Source: Helicoverpa zea
Lineage: Eukaryota > Arthropoda > Insecta > Lepidoptera > Noctuidae
Length of the DNA stretch: 64,000 nucleotides
Reading direction: 5' to 3'
NCBI RefSeq assembly: GCF_022581195.2
Contig: NC_061463.1
Coordinates: forward strand, 992,001 to 1,056,000
The notes beneath the pieces were generated by a model. The model was given only the letters and a program-made list of their open reading frames with translations. It searched no databases and was not told where the DNA came from. Below, piece by piece: positions 1 to 9,434 of this stretch. Numbering within the stretch: position 1 is the stretch's first letter; each line of letters opens with the position of its first letter. The position numbers were made by a program, and so were the translations under genes.

Positions 1-2
1 AA

Positions 3-3000
3 GTCTGTAAAGAAATTGATAAAATACAATTAAAAATTAATCCGAAGTTCGTAATTGATAATCTCGTTTTGGTGTCGTTTGACGAGTTATATTACGCGGC
101 CGTTGAGTTTGCCGATTCGCTAGACTCTAGTTCGTGTGCGCCACTGGCAGTGGCATCTGGTACACATTCATCGATTGCTGCTGTAAAGCTGCCTAAGTTG
201 AGAATTCCAAAATTCGATGGCCAGATTGAAAACTGGCAGACGTTTAAAGATAGTTACGAGCCATTAGTGCATAATAACGCCTCGTTATCCGATATAGAAA
301 AATTTCATTATCTAATTCCATGTTTGTCCGGCAGTGCGTTGTCGCTCACGAAAGGCGTTCCTATTACATCAGCGAATTACGCTGTAGTATATAACGCGCT
401 CATCGATAGGTTCGACAGCAAGCGCATTCTCGCGACAACTTATTTAGAGAAATTATTTAAATTATCCCCAATTCAAAAACCATCGTTATCGAATCTATCC
501 GAGTTAACCAATACACTGTATGAAAGTGTCAATGCTCTTCGTGCTCTAAATATTAATGATTTAAGTGAATTTATTTTATTTTACATTGCGTCTCGACCTC
601 TTGACTTTGACACTAGGCGAAGGTTTGAGTTAGAGAATAAAGACGAAATTCCCACGTTCAACAACTTTCTGGCTTATTTACAAAATTATATAAAAGTTCT
701 GGAAGTAAGTCAGCCACCCGCGTTAGCTTGCTCTTCCAACATTAATAAATCTAACGTTCGGACTAACAAAGCCGAAAATCATGGTCGCCAGCGAACGTCA
801 TTGATTTCGTCGAATAGTAAGAAACCTACCTCAAATAATACCAAGTCAGACAAAATAATATGCATTTGTTGTAATGAAAATCATTCTGTTTACCGATGCG
901 GAAAGATGCATTCGATGTCGCTTGATCAACGCAGAACATTAGTTAAAGGTTTGCATTTGTGTACCAACTGTTTGCGTCCTGGTCACGATAATGATAACTG
1001 CAAATCGAGGTCGTCTTGCTACATTTGTAACAAAAACCATAATACGCTGTTGCATATCGAACGTCAAAATTCCGTAACACATTCGGGTGATTCCAACGTG
1101 ACTGACGAAGCGGGTTCAAGCACTACGCTTACCTGCGCCTCTAAGTCAGCTGACCCTAAGGGTACGAAGATATTAGGTACTGCTGTAGTGCAATTGCGTC
1201 ATTCAGATGGTTCTATGCAGTATGCTCGTGCGCTCATTGATAGCGGGTCGATGGATTCGTTGATCACAAATGAGTGCGCACGCAGATTAGGTTTGCGGAT
1301 TAGAAAATGCAACTTAACCGTGTCTGGGCTTGGTCAAAATTTCGTTAATATCAAGGGTCACACTGTTGGTTCGATAATACCTCGGTTGAGTGAGTCACCA
1401 CAGTTTGACATCTCTTTGTTAGTTTTACCAAAGATTGCGGGAATGATGCCTTCGTCATCGCTGCCGATGTACGTCAAGGATCATTTCGCACACTTAGATC
1501 TCGCCGACTGCGATTTCTATAAATCGGGTCCGATCGATCTTTTATTAGGAGTTGAGTGTTTTGACCAGATATATACTGGCTCTCGTTACACTCCCGGTCC
1601 CGGGTTACCTTGCGCGTTATCGAGTGTATTCGGCTGGGTGATAACAGGTCAGTTTCTTCATAACACGTCAACTCTGACACCAGATCAATCCGTTACGTCA
1701 CTCGTCGCGTCATCCAGTGCGCTCGACGATACTGTTCAACGGTTCTGGGAGTCTGAGGAGCCGCCGAAACGTAGAATTTCCGGCCCTGAAGACGAAGTTC
1801 ACGAAGTTTGTGAACCAATATATAAATCCGGTACATATCGTACTCCGGAGTATATGTGTGTAGTTCCTTTGATGTTAAAGGATGATGCCCCTTCCCGTTG
1901 TGATTCTTATCGCCTCACTTTAAATCGATTTCTCAACCTAGAGAAACGTTTATGTACTCAACCTGAGTTAAAAACGGAATATCAGGATTCCATGGAGCAA
2001 TACAAAGACTTGGGACATATGCAGCCTATTGATACTTTGTCTACTGGTCCGTACCTTATTCCGCATTACTGCGTCGTGCGTCTAGAAAGTACTACGACAC
2101 GACTGCGTGTAGTCTTCGACGCCAGTAGTCGAACTACAAATAATTACTCGTTGAATAATATTGTTCATGTAGGACCTAAACTTCAAATCGATATAGTCGA
2201 TTTAGTTACAAAGTTTCGTCTTTATAAAATTGTTCTTACTGCTGAAGTTCCTCCTGTTTGTAACATTTACAGGCAGATTCTGTTCAGGCCTCAAGAGAGG
2301 TGCTGTCAACATATTCTATGGCGAGACAATCTTACCGATGCTCTCGTAGAATATGAGTGCAACACAGCAGTTGCATATGAAGTAACTAGTTCGCTTTATT
2401 TAGCAATTTGTATTCCTGAACATTTCGTCAAACAATGGCATTTGCCTGCCGCGAATTTATTTAGTTTGAAAATTATTCTCTTACCGCGGCTAGTGATACC
2501 TCCAGATCTTATCGATATCTATTTAGTAGGATTTTACGACGGTTCATTAATGCGCTTCGGGTATTTATGCGCTGTTACATGTACAAATTCTACTGTAACG
2601 CATCTATTTATAGGAAAGTCTAGAGTGGCTCCTACAGTGAATAGGCTCGAGCTAAGCAATGCTTTGCTTCTAGCGCGTGTGCTATCTCACATGTATAATC
2701 TGTTAAAGGATAAAACTCCTATTCAAAGTAATCGTGCTCATTCTTATAGCAGTAGTACGCTCTCTTGGATTAATACTAATCCTCATTTACTAAAAATGCA
2801 TGTAGCTAATCGTGAAATCGTTATCACAGAACATTTACATTCTCGTCAAGTTCAAGATGTAAATACAACTTTAATTTCTAGACATTCCAATTTTATGAAA
2901 CATCAAGGAACTTTAGCCTGGTGTTATCGCATTATTTCTAATTTTAAACGTCCCAAACAAAATTGGGACACTTCTCCTCGTTCTAGCGCTGAACTTAATA

Positions 3001-3725
3001 AGTTATTGAGAACTCTGGTTCAGTATACTCAAAGTCAATATATGACAACGGAATTTAATCCAGTGCTTGATAAGCAACAAGGTTACAAATCTATTCAAAA
3101 CCTTTCACCGTTTATAAATGAGGACGGTTTGTTGCGAGTGGGGGGACGCATTGGTGAGGTTTACTTACTCACATCTACGTTACACCCTCTGCTTTTACCT
3201 AAACTAAGTCCACTGTCTCCAATGATAGTTAAACATTTTCATTTAAAGTATCTTCACTGCGGTCCTAGAACATCGCGATCGTTGAGTCAACATAACTTCT
3301 GGATAATCGGATTTGCTTCTCGTCGCGATATGTGTTATTATGTTCTAACCGCTTGTCGTAAAAATTTCTTAGGCGCGAATAAATGTCTCAAAGAGTTCGT
3401 TAATGAACTTTATAAAAATAAATCTGCTATAGTATACAATGGCTTAGCTTGTCTTCAAATCGTCTTTTGGCGAGCTTGGCAACGTGATTATCTTCACACA
3501 CTTCAACAAAATAACCAATGGTTTCCAGTCGTGCCTAATTTAAAGGTTAACGATTTAGTCATCGTCAACAAACCAAATCTTCCACCTGTGCTCTGGAGAT
3601 TGGCTCGTATAGAACAAGTGCACCCAGGTGCCAATAATGTTGTTAGAGTTTTTACTCTCCGAGCTGTTAATGGCAAGACGCTTCGACAACCTGTCGTCAA
3701 GCTCTGCTCTTTGCCAATTAATTAG
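3..3725 (+). CDS. BEL/Pao Gag-Pol polyprotein frame, internally deleted, N-terminus off the left edge
   Basis: The frame is open from base 3 to a TAG at 3723-3725. The nominal start at 69 is TTG, and upstream codons are open, so the true start lies outside the window. Numbering from base 69: DUF1759-type Gag at about 35-220; zinc knuckles CX2CX3HX4C (265-277), CX2CX4HX4C (298-311) and a third Cys/His cluster near 318; aspartic protease with DSG at 391-393 (DUF1758 type); RT fingers with FDAS at 683-686. The motif A aspartate expected after LTA is Glu 726, and no YxDD box follows. RNase H-like Asp 824 (FYDGS) and Glu 861 (RLELSNALLLA) remain. Next come an integrase zinc-binding-like part (about 1040-1100) and the C-terminal DUF5641-like region (about 1140-1215). 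The integrase DDE core is missing. Intact family members are several hundred residues longer. RT and integration activity should be lost; the uninterrupted frame is unexplained. Confidence 0.85.
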   Translation, partial: VCKEIDKIQLKINPKFVIDNLVLVSFDELYYAAVEFADSLDSSSCAPLAVASGTHSSIAAVKLPKLRIPKFDGQIENWQTFKDSYEPLVHNNASLSDIEKFHYLIPCLSGSALSLTKGVPITSANYAVVYNALIDRFDSKRILATTYLEKLFKLSPIQKPSLSNLSELTNTLYESVNALRALNINDLSEFILFYIASRPLDFDTRRRFELENKDEIPTFNNFLAYLQNYIKVLEVSQPPALACSSNINKSNVRTNKAENHGRQRTSLISSNSKKPTSNNTKSDKIICICCNENHSVYRCGKMHSMSLDQRRTLVKGLHLCTNCLRPGHDNDNCKSRSSCYICNKNHNTLLHIERQNSVTHSGDSNVTDEAGSSTTLTCASKSADPKGTKILGTAVVQLRHSDGSMQYARALIDSGSMDSLITNECARRLGLRIRKCNLTVSGLGQNFVNIKGHTVGSIIPRLSESPQFDISLLVLPKIAGMMPSSSLPMYVKDHFAHLDLADCDFYKSGPIDLLLGVECFDQIYTGSRYTPGPGLPCALSSVFGWVITGQFLHNTSTLTPDQSVTSLVASSSALDDTVQRFWESEEPPKRRISGPEDEVHEVCEPIYKSGTYRTPEYMCVVPLMLKDDAPSRCDSYRLTLNRFLNLEKRLCTQPELKTEYQDSMEQYKDLGHMQPIDTLSTGPYLIPHYCVVRLESTTTRLRVVFDASSRTTNNYSLNNIVHVGPKLQIDIVDLVTKFRLYKIVLTAEVPPVCNIYRQILFRPQERCCQHILWRDNLTDALVEYECNTAVAYEVTSSLYLAICIPEHFVKQWHLPAANLFSLKIILLPRLVIPPDLIDIYLVGFYDGSLMRFGYLCAVTCTNSTVTHLFIGKSRVAPTVNRLELSNALLLARVLSHMYNLLKDKTPIQSNRAHSYSSSTLSWINTNPHLLKMHVANREIVITEHLHSRQVQDVNTTLISRHSNFMKHQGTLAWCYRIISNFKRPKQNWDTSPRSSAELNKLLRTLVQYTQSQYMTTEFNPVLDKQQGYKSIQNLSPFINEDGLLRVGGRIGEVYLLTSTLHPLLLPKLSPLSPMIVKHFHLKYLHCGPRTSRSLSQHNFWIIGFASRRDMCYYVLTACRKNFLGANKCLKEFVNELYKNKSAIVYNGLACLQIVFWRAWQRDYLHTLQQNNQWFPVVPNLKVNDLVIVNKPNLPPVLWRLARIEQVHPGANNVVRVFTLRAVNGKTLRQPVVKLCSLPIN

Positions 3726-3867
3726 ATATTCTACTAGATATAATTCGAGCAATATCGATTTCAGTACTTTATATCGTATTGCTCATTCTTAGAAGTTAAG
3801 TTTTAGTTTAACATATATTTTTCGAGCATAGCTTTCGTTGCGTTCGGCTTATCCGTGAAACCCATGT

Positions 3868-3887
3868 GGCTTTCAAGTGGGGGGAAA
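3868..3887 (+). promoter_or_regulatory. Polypurine tract of the BEL/Pao element
   Basis: A purine-rich stretch, AAGTGGGGGGAAA (3875-3887), lies directly before the TGTTCAG that opens the LTR. This is where plus-strand DNA synthesis is primed in LTR retrotransposons. The position and composition fit; function is inferred. Confidence 0.65.
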
Positions 3888-4465
3888 TGTTCAGACTTCT
3901 TGGTCGTTTCCTCATTTCTTTATTTTTAATTTTTCCTGCCATGACGGGTTTCGCTTTTGTTTTTCACTTCTCTTTGGGAAAGTCAAAAAAATTGGTATCG
4001 CCCGCGTCTCGTCGCGCGATAAAAATAAGAAAAACCCATAAAAGCCTCGCTAGAAGTGCTGTCTGTTAGTGCCTCGATCACCCGGACTCGTGAAAAGACA
4101 ATACGAAGCAAGTGCAGAGAAAGTGTCCCGCTGGCCGGCCGGCATCTCGAGTGTCCCGTCGTCGGCCGACTGCCTTCCTGTCCACTTCCCTGTTTCCCAG
4201 GTAAGTTTGCCTTTTTCACCTACATTGAGGGTCACGGGGTTTCAACGGGGACTTCAACGGAGTTTGCAGTAACGCCAGCAATTTCTCCAGCGAGGCCCAT
4301 CCAGATTTCATATAAATATGATCACAATATTTTTTATCGATATTTTAATAAGCATTCGCCTGTGTGATGTCATTTCGATGACTATAACTCTTTATTATTC
4401 TTTCAATTATTTAATCGAGTTTTATTCCGAATTTGTCAATCAGTAGCTACAAGTTAATAACACAA
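3888..4465 (+). repeat. 3' LTR of the BEL/Pao element with its promoter
   Basis: The LTR begins TGTTCAGACTTC right after the polypurine tract. A TATA-like CATAAAAG lies at 4037-4044, followed about 25 bases on by a CTGTCTGTTAGT stretch where transcription could begin. A strong splice-donor match CAG|GTAAGT lies at 4198-4206. No AATAAA was found. The end is placed at ACA (4463 or 4465) by the TG...CA rule only. The partner LTR is outside the window, so identity between LTRs and age cannot be estimated here. Confidence 0.55.
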
Positions 4466-5639
4466 AAAAGGCAAAAATAACAAAATAATTTATAACTATG
4501 TTACGCAGCATCTTGATTAATGACCAATAGAGGATTACCATAAAATATACATTTGTTTTTAATATAACACTAGTCACATCAATCATAGTTTAACATAAAA
4601 CTTGCATAATTCTTGTCACATCAGAATTATCATTGTCACAGTTCAAACCATTCTATGTCATTCTTGGTCTTCTTAAAGTCTCTTCATACTATTAAATGAG
4701 AACTTAAAATTGACTTTATAAAGTAACAAATAGGGTTGATTTTGGCTTGTTTTTTAAAACGTTGGCTTAAAAAACTTGAACATCAAAGGTAGCCTGAGAA
4801 GTTTCGCGTGCAGCCATTGGACAAATCGCTAATTTACATATAACAAATACTGTAGTCACGTTTTCAGTAAAAATGTTCGTGTTTGGGGTACGGCAGAAGT
4901 GTAGGCCCAAGTACCCTAGCCGTAGAGAATAGGAGATTTTGATCTTTAAGGTTTTATGGGGGGATAGATTTGTGTGGCGGATGTCTGGAATCGCGACACA
5001 ATACTATACTTAAAGCCCCATAAGGAATATAAGAGACTTTCAGTGTATATTTCACTGAGCGCTGTCTACTTTGAGTCAAACAAAAACTATAGCTTTACTT
5101 GTGATTTCATCTTACTCTAGCTGTAATATCTTCATATAAATATTCGATGAGATTTTTTGAAAAAAAAAAGTCAATGTTAACAAAGTTCCTCAAAACATTA
5201 AGAATGGATGAAAAACGGAATGGCATTTATTGAGCTCAATGACAGCCGTTTTCTTCTTAGATCAATCTACCAGCCATATAAGCCCATGATATAAGAACAG
5301 ATATTGTTTCTTAACAAATGGAAAGCATGATTTCTAACCGAGACTTCAAGAAAATCAACATTCCATACATTGACAAACCCAACTAAACTCTTGACTCCTA
5401 TAACAATGAACACTAAAACCGAATGACCGAACAACAGTTACTAGTACACAACAAAAGTATTTAAGAGAACGAACGGTCAGGTGTGTTCTGCTTGGAATAT
5501 GAAACCTACAGGAACCGCCAAGAGCTCTAAACACTAGGCTATATACCAAGACAACGCACATAGGTAATGACAGCTCACTCTTGCATTTTCAATAACGACA
5601 TCAAAATTGACAAGTAAAGGCACAAACTGGACTTACACA
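4466..5639. other. Unassigned AT-rich spacer
   Basis: No coding region, splice pair or terminal repeat is convincing here. An A-run occurs at about 5159-5169. Short open frames on both strands lack any recognisable domain and are taken as chance. Confidence 0.5.
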
Positions 5640-5876
5640 CAAGTTTATAAGTTTATGTATGTATGTATGTATTTTATTGTTATTTGTATTAATATTGTTG
5701 TATTTAATTAGTATTTAGTGTTTTATTCATCATTATGTTTTCGTTTTATTTTCTAATGCACCTACCATGTTTTTCTCTGCATCACCCTAAGGTTGACTGG
5801 AAAGAATGCCTATGGCATTAAGTCCGCCTATGTAATATTTTTGTTGCATAAAGTTTAAATAAAGTTTAATAAATAA
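5640..5876 (+). mobile_element. 3' tail of a non-LTR retrotransposon
   Basis: The stretch holds a (TATG)n run (5654-5673), then the segment GGTTGACTGGAAAGAATGCC followed by GGCATTAAGTCCGCC, and an A/T-rich end with overlapping AATAAA signals (about 5858-5876). This tail is familiar to me from many lepidopteran LINE copies. No coding part remains. The 5' boundary is arbitrary. Confidence 0.6.
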
Positions 5877-6172
5877 GTGCACTAGCTTTTTCTTCGCTTT
5901 CACTTACGTAACCCCCTGGTAACTACTTCCCCTAACCGGATACTACTTATATGTGCTATGTCACACGAGGATAGTGTATCTTCTAGAATCTGTTCGGCAG
6001 TTGTGTGGGCTATAGGCTGGTGGCAAAAATCGGTTTATGTTTCTACTTTTTAATATTACAAGCCGTTTTTCCTGCAGTTTTTCCTGAGTAACGTAAAAAC
6101 ATCTTCTTGTATCTGGTAATAGCCTGTGTTACATAAATATAGCGTAGCTTCCCAATATTGAAATATGAAATA

Positions 6173-6375
6173 CTAGCGACCCGCCCCGGCTTCGCACGGG
6201 ATAGCAGTATTTCCCCACTATTTAATGTATGTTATTACACATATAAATTTTCCTCTTTAATCACTCTATATATTAAAAAAAGCCGCATGAAAATCGGTTG
6301 CGTAGTTTTGAAGATTTAAGCTTACAAAGGGTTAAAGGGACAGAAAAAGCGACTTTGTTTTATACTATGTAGTGA
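6173..6375 (-). mobile_element. Non-autonomous Helitron
   Basis: On the minus strand the element opens with TCACTACATAG after a host A (base 6376) and closes with GGGTCGCTAG before a host T (base 6172). This is the A|T insertion pattern of Helitrons. A short hairpin, CCCG...CGGG, sits just before the CTAG end. The size of 203 bp and lack of any ORF mark it as non-autonomous. Confidence 0.75.
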
Positions 6376-7609
6376 TGTTATAAATACAATAAAAAATAGT
6401 CCTCCTGACAGAAGGTAAATCTCGGATTGCCGTGGCTTATCCAGTTGGTTACATGCTCCAGCGATGTTCGGGGAATAAATCTAGGTATCTTATTAGTTAT
6501 TACTGAAGATGTTCAACGTATATATTACGAAATATCGCGAACTATGCTGCACAATGGCCGGGCTTGGCTATTAGAGCGGTCAGAGTTAGTGTGTGCCAAG
6601 ACGGTTCGTGTTAGACGCAGGAGATGCAGTTAAAGGTATTAAAATATTATGACGTGGATGAAAATCTGAGCTCATATTAAGAGAGTGATGATGATGATGA
6701 TGATCAAGCTTAATAGTTTGTTTGTTTTTCTAGAATGCGATTCTCGGGGATTTCGGGACCGATTTCATTAAATCTTTTAGATATAGCACATTTGTTGAAG
6801 AAGGCTACAGGCCTGCTATAAACTATTTATGTTGTAGCCTATGTCTTTTCTCAAGCTCTACATATTTATTTATGTGTCCCTTCTACATGTACCAAAAGGC
6901 TCCAGTAGTTAGGGCATAAATGCCTGACAGACAGGATAGATAGCGATATTAAAGGACACATGGAAATAAAATTCGCGCGTCCAAATCCAGTGCCGTCTGT
7001 GACTGCCTTTATCAACGACCCTAGTAATAACAGGTCCCGTCTGCGCAAACGCAGCAATTAACGCGCAGAGCTATCGCAATGAGCTATGGCATTATTTAGA
7101 TGCCAGCATATTTACATGTATATTAAAAGGTAACATTATTTTAAATGTGCGAGTGCGAGAATTTAATTTTCTGTTGATTATTTTGATATTTTTATGGGAG
7201 GCTATGGGATTGTTCCTTAATAGATCTGGTGGCTTATCGTAAGTTGTGATTTTTGAGGTAGCTTCGAGGTCTATATTTTTTCATAACACTGCATTATTAA
7301 ATCGTGGCCGATTTCACCGGGAAAACTGCAATCTTTACTAAATGTTATAAATGCGAAAATAACTCTCTTCGACCTTCTTTTACGCTAAAACTAGAGAATT
7401 GATTTAAACTTTTGGTAAAGAGGTCATCTACAACCTGAAAAGGACACAGGTTTCTTTTTATCCGGATGCGGTAATTGATTTTTTAAGCACGCGCAGAACG
7501 GCTAGGAAATAACCAAAAACCTTATTATGTTAAGTTAGTTACCTAGATTTTGATGTGGGTTTAATTGCCTATATACTTATCTACCTATCTAACTAATATG
7601 ACAGGAATA
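6376..7609. other. Unassigned spacer with a (TGA)n run
   Basis: A short trinucleotide run, (TGA)n, lies at about 6686-6704, as often seen at the end of insect LINE copies, but no coding remnant was recognised before it. The rest shows no supported gene, RNA or terminal repeat. Confidence 0.4.
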
Positions 7610-7757
7610 ACAACAACCAACAAACACCGGAACCCACAAGTCTTCACATCGATCAAACGTCTTTCCCTAAGCTCAAGCTCAGTATAATAAACATCACATT
7701 ACGCCCATCACGAGATTCGAATCTGTGACCTTACGACCCGCAGCCGACCCACTAAAC
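7610..7757 (-). mobile_element. Possible tRNA-derived SINE fragment
   Basis: Read on the minus strand, the head has TTTAGTGGGTC (A-box like) and then AGATTCGAATCT (plus-strand 7713-7724, B-box like) at a tRNA-like spacing. The body is not shared with the other SINE families in the window. The distal end is uncertain. Confidence 0.4.
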
Positions 7758-7802
7758 CCTTATGTGATGTTGCGTTGTTTTAATAACTGTTCTTGCTGTT
7801 TT

Positions 7803-8186
7803 ATGGGCTTTTGTCTGCCTCGTTGGTCTAGCTGTCGCAAGTGCGGCTGCTGAGCACGAGGTCTCGGGTTCGATTCCCGAGTCGGGCCGAAATCGCTTTG
7901 TGGGTTTTAGAAGACTTTCACATAGCAGCCCGGAGCCTGGAAGGTGGTGATTGATACACCCGTGCATCGGAGAGCACGTAAATGTCGGTCCTGCGCCTGA
8001 TCTCTTTCCGGTCGTGTCGGATTGCCGTCCCATCGGGCTATGAGAGTTAAGGAATAGTGAGTGCACCTGTGTCTGCGCAAATGCTCGTGCACTATAATAT
8101 GTCCTGCGCAGTTGGCTAATCTCCTTACATGAGAACAGCCGCCGTAGCCGATAATCGGCTAGGAGAACATCATCATGGGCTTTTGT
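7803..8186 (+). mobile_element. tRNA-derived SINE (family A), complete with 12-bp target duplication
   Basis: The element spans 7815-8174 and is flanked by the direct repeat ATGGGCTTTTGT (7803-7814 and 8175-8186). The tRNA-like head has an A box near 7824-7834 and a B box GGTTCGATTCC at 7867-7877. These are the internal promoter for RNA polymerase III. The body ends in a short CAT repeat. A second copy on the other strand is at 51261-51622. The open frames across it on the minus strand are not coding. Confidence 0.85.
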
Positions 8187-8517
8187 GTTTTATGGAAAGG
8201 TAGGTAATGTTAGAATTAGTTATGATATATAGGGAAGAAGTAAAAAATTGGAAAAAGGCTCTCACTTTTGCTACCGGAATCAGACAATAAAAATTTCGAG
8301 TAGGTAGATAGGTACTACCAAAATGCCAATTAGAAAAAAAATCAAGAATTTATTTTATAACCATGTTCATGGCAATTCATTATATTTAGGAAAAATAACG
8401 ATTTTTAGGTAAGTGTATTAATCTATTTTTTACATAACTTTTTCTCAGTAGGTTTCCATTCTTAATATAACTACGTAACTACTACCTTACCAAAATTACA
8501 ATTGTACTTGTAGAATT
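8187..8517. other. Spacer between SINE and hAT-type element
   Basis: AT-rich sequence without a recognisable gene or repeat boundary. A TTTTTAG|GTAAGT string (8402-8414) resembles a joined acceptor and donor, but nothing nearby supports an exon. Confidence 0.4.
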
Positions 8518-9434
8518 GCTACACGCAGTGCCGGCTTTAACTCTACTAGCGCCCTGGGCGAGATTTCTACGGCGCCCCCAACTGCAATTCGAACCCTTAC
8601 GAAAAACAGAGACATATGTAGTTACCGATTGCGCGAGCGAAGCGAGCGCGAATTTTTTTTTTATAGTTAACAAGTCAAAGCAAAAATTACCTAAAATGTA
8701 GCCCAAACGTAGATAACTCTTTGTTGGTGTTGGCGTTAATTTAAAATTTTGGGACTTAAAGTAGTACCATAAATAGAAACTAGAAGTTACTTTCTTATTA
8801 ATAAAAGGACTTAAAAACGACGCTACCTTTTTGCTAGGGTAGACAAAAAATGTTGAAAAATAAAAACAAAATAAAAATAAAGTGAAGCAAGCCCAAAAAA
8901 GCTTTTTTGAGATTTGGATCACTAAAAGTCCTAAACATATATAATAAAAGGCGACTGTGAAGTGAAGCCGCGAGCGAAGGGAGCGCGAATTTTTTTGAGT
9001 ATTGGGACATTAAATTAAAAGTAGCTATAGGTGAAAAAAAACGTAAGTGCAAAGCAAAGAAACCGCGAGCGAAGCGAGCGCGAAAATTTTTGAGTTTTGG
9101 GACATAAAAGTAGTGTATCTAACGCGCCCAGCATTGTATGACAATACATTAATTTAACTGAAATTTCTTGGTCCAGGAGTGTACCGCGGCGCCCCTGAGC
9201 CCGCGGCGCCCGGGTTATTCGCACACCCTGCACCATAGGTTAAGGCGGCCTTGATGCTATCCATACATTTGGATACAGTTCTTGTAAGCTGTGATCTTTG
9301 ATGAAATTTAAAACAAAAATAGGAGTAAAATTCTGATCAAGGATTGGTTGGGGGCGCCTGCGGCGCCCCTTATGTCCGGCGCCCTGGGCCGTCGCCCAAC
9401 CGCGCCCTACCCTAAAGCCGCTACTGGCTACACG
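8518..9434. mobile_element. Non-autonomous hAT-type DNA transposon with 8-bp target duplication
   Basis: Bases 8526-9426 (901 bp) begin CAGTGCCGGCTTTA and end with the inverted counterpart TAAAGCCGCTACTG (12 of 14 positions pair). The direct repeat GCTACACG flanks both ends (8518-8525 and 9427-9434). An 8-bp duplication and a CAGTG start are hallmarks of the hAT superfamily. No transposase frame is present. The interior has three copies of a GCGAGCGAAGCGAGCGCG-like unit (about 8631, 8968 and 9063), each near a T-run and a GTTTTGGGACATAAAAGTAG-like segment. The ends are rich in GGCGCCC. Confidence 0.8.

Larger units (their letters stand above)
1..4465 (+). mobile_element. BEL/Pao LTR retrotransposon, 5' part outside the window
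   Basis: The element consists of a Gag-Pol frame (3-3725), a short spacer, a purine-rich tract and a 3' LTR that begins TGTTCAG at 3888. Domain order is Gag, zinc knuckles, aspartic protease, RT, RNase H, integrase zinc region and C-terminal DUF5641-like segment, with no separate env frame. This order and the sequence signatures fit BEL/Pao. The 5' LTR, primer-binding site and start of gag lie left of base 1. The outer right boundary is uncertain: TGT...ACA pairing would place it at 4463 or 4465. Confidence 0.85.

Noticed and set aside
4056..4367. Open frame of 103 codons in the LTR
   Set aside because: It crosses the proposed splice donor and lies in LTR leader sequence; Gag-Pol is the only convincing frame of the element.
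7815..7890. tRNA gene
   Set aside because: A and B boxes are present, but the sequence continues directly into a SINE body and is flanked by a target duplication, so it is a SINE head.
8402..8414. Recursive splice site TTTTTAG|GTAAGT
   Set aside because: There is no exon, conservation clue or gene context nearby, unlike the similar site at 55567.
8482..8922. 146-codon open frame on the minus strand
   Set aside because: It lies across the hAT-type element and its flank, with runs of Phe and Lys from T- and A-rich tracts and no transposase motif.
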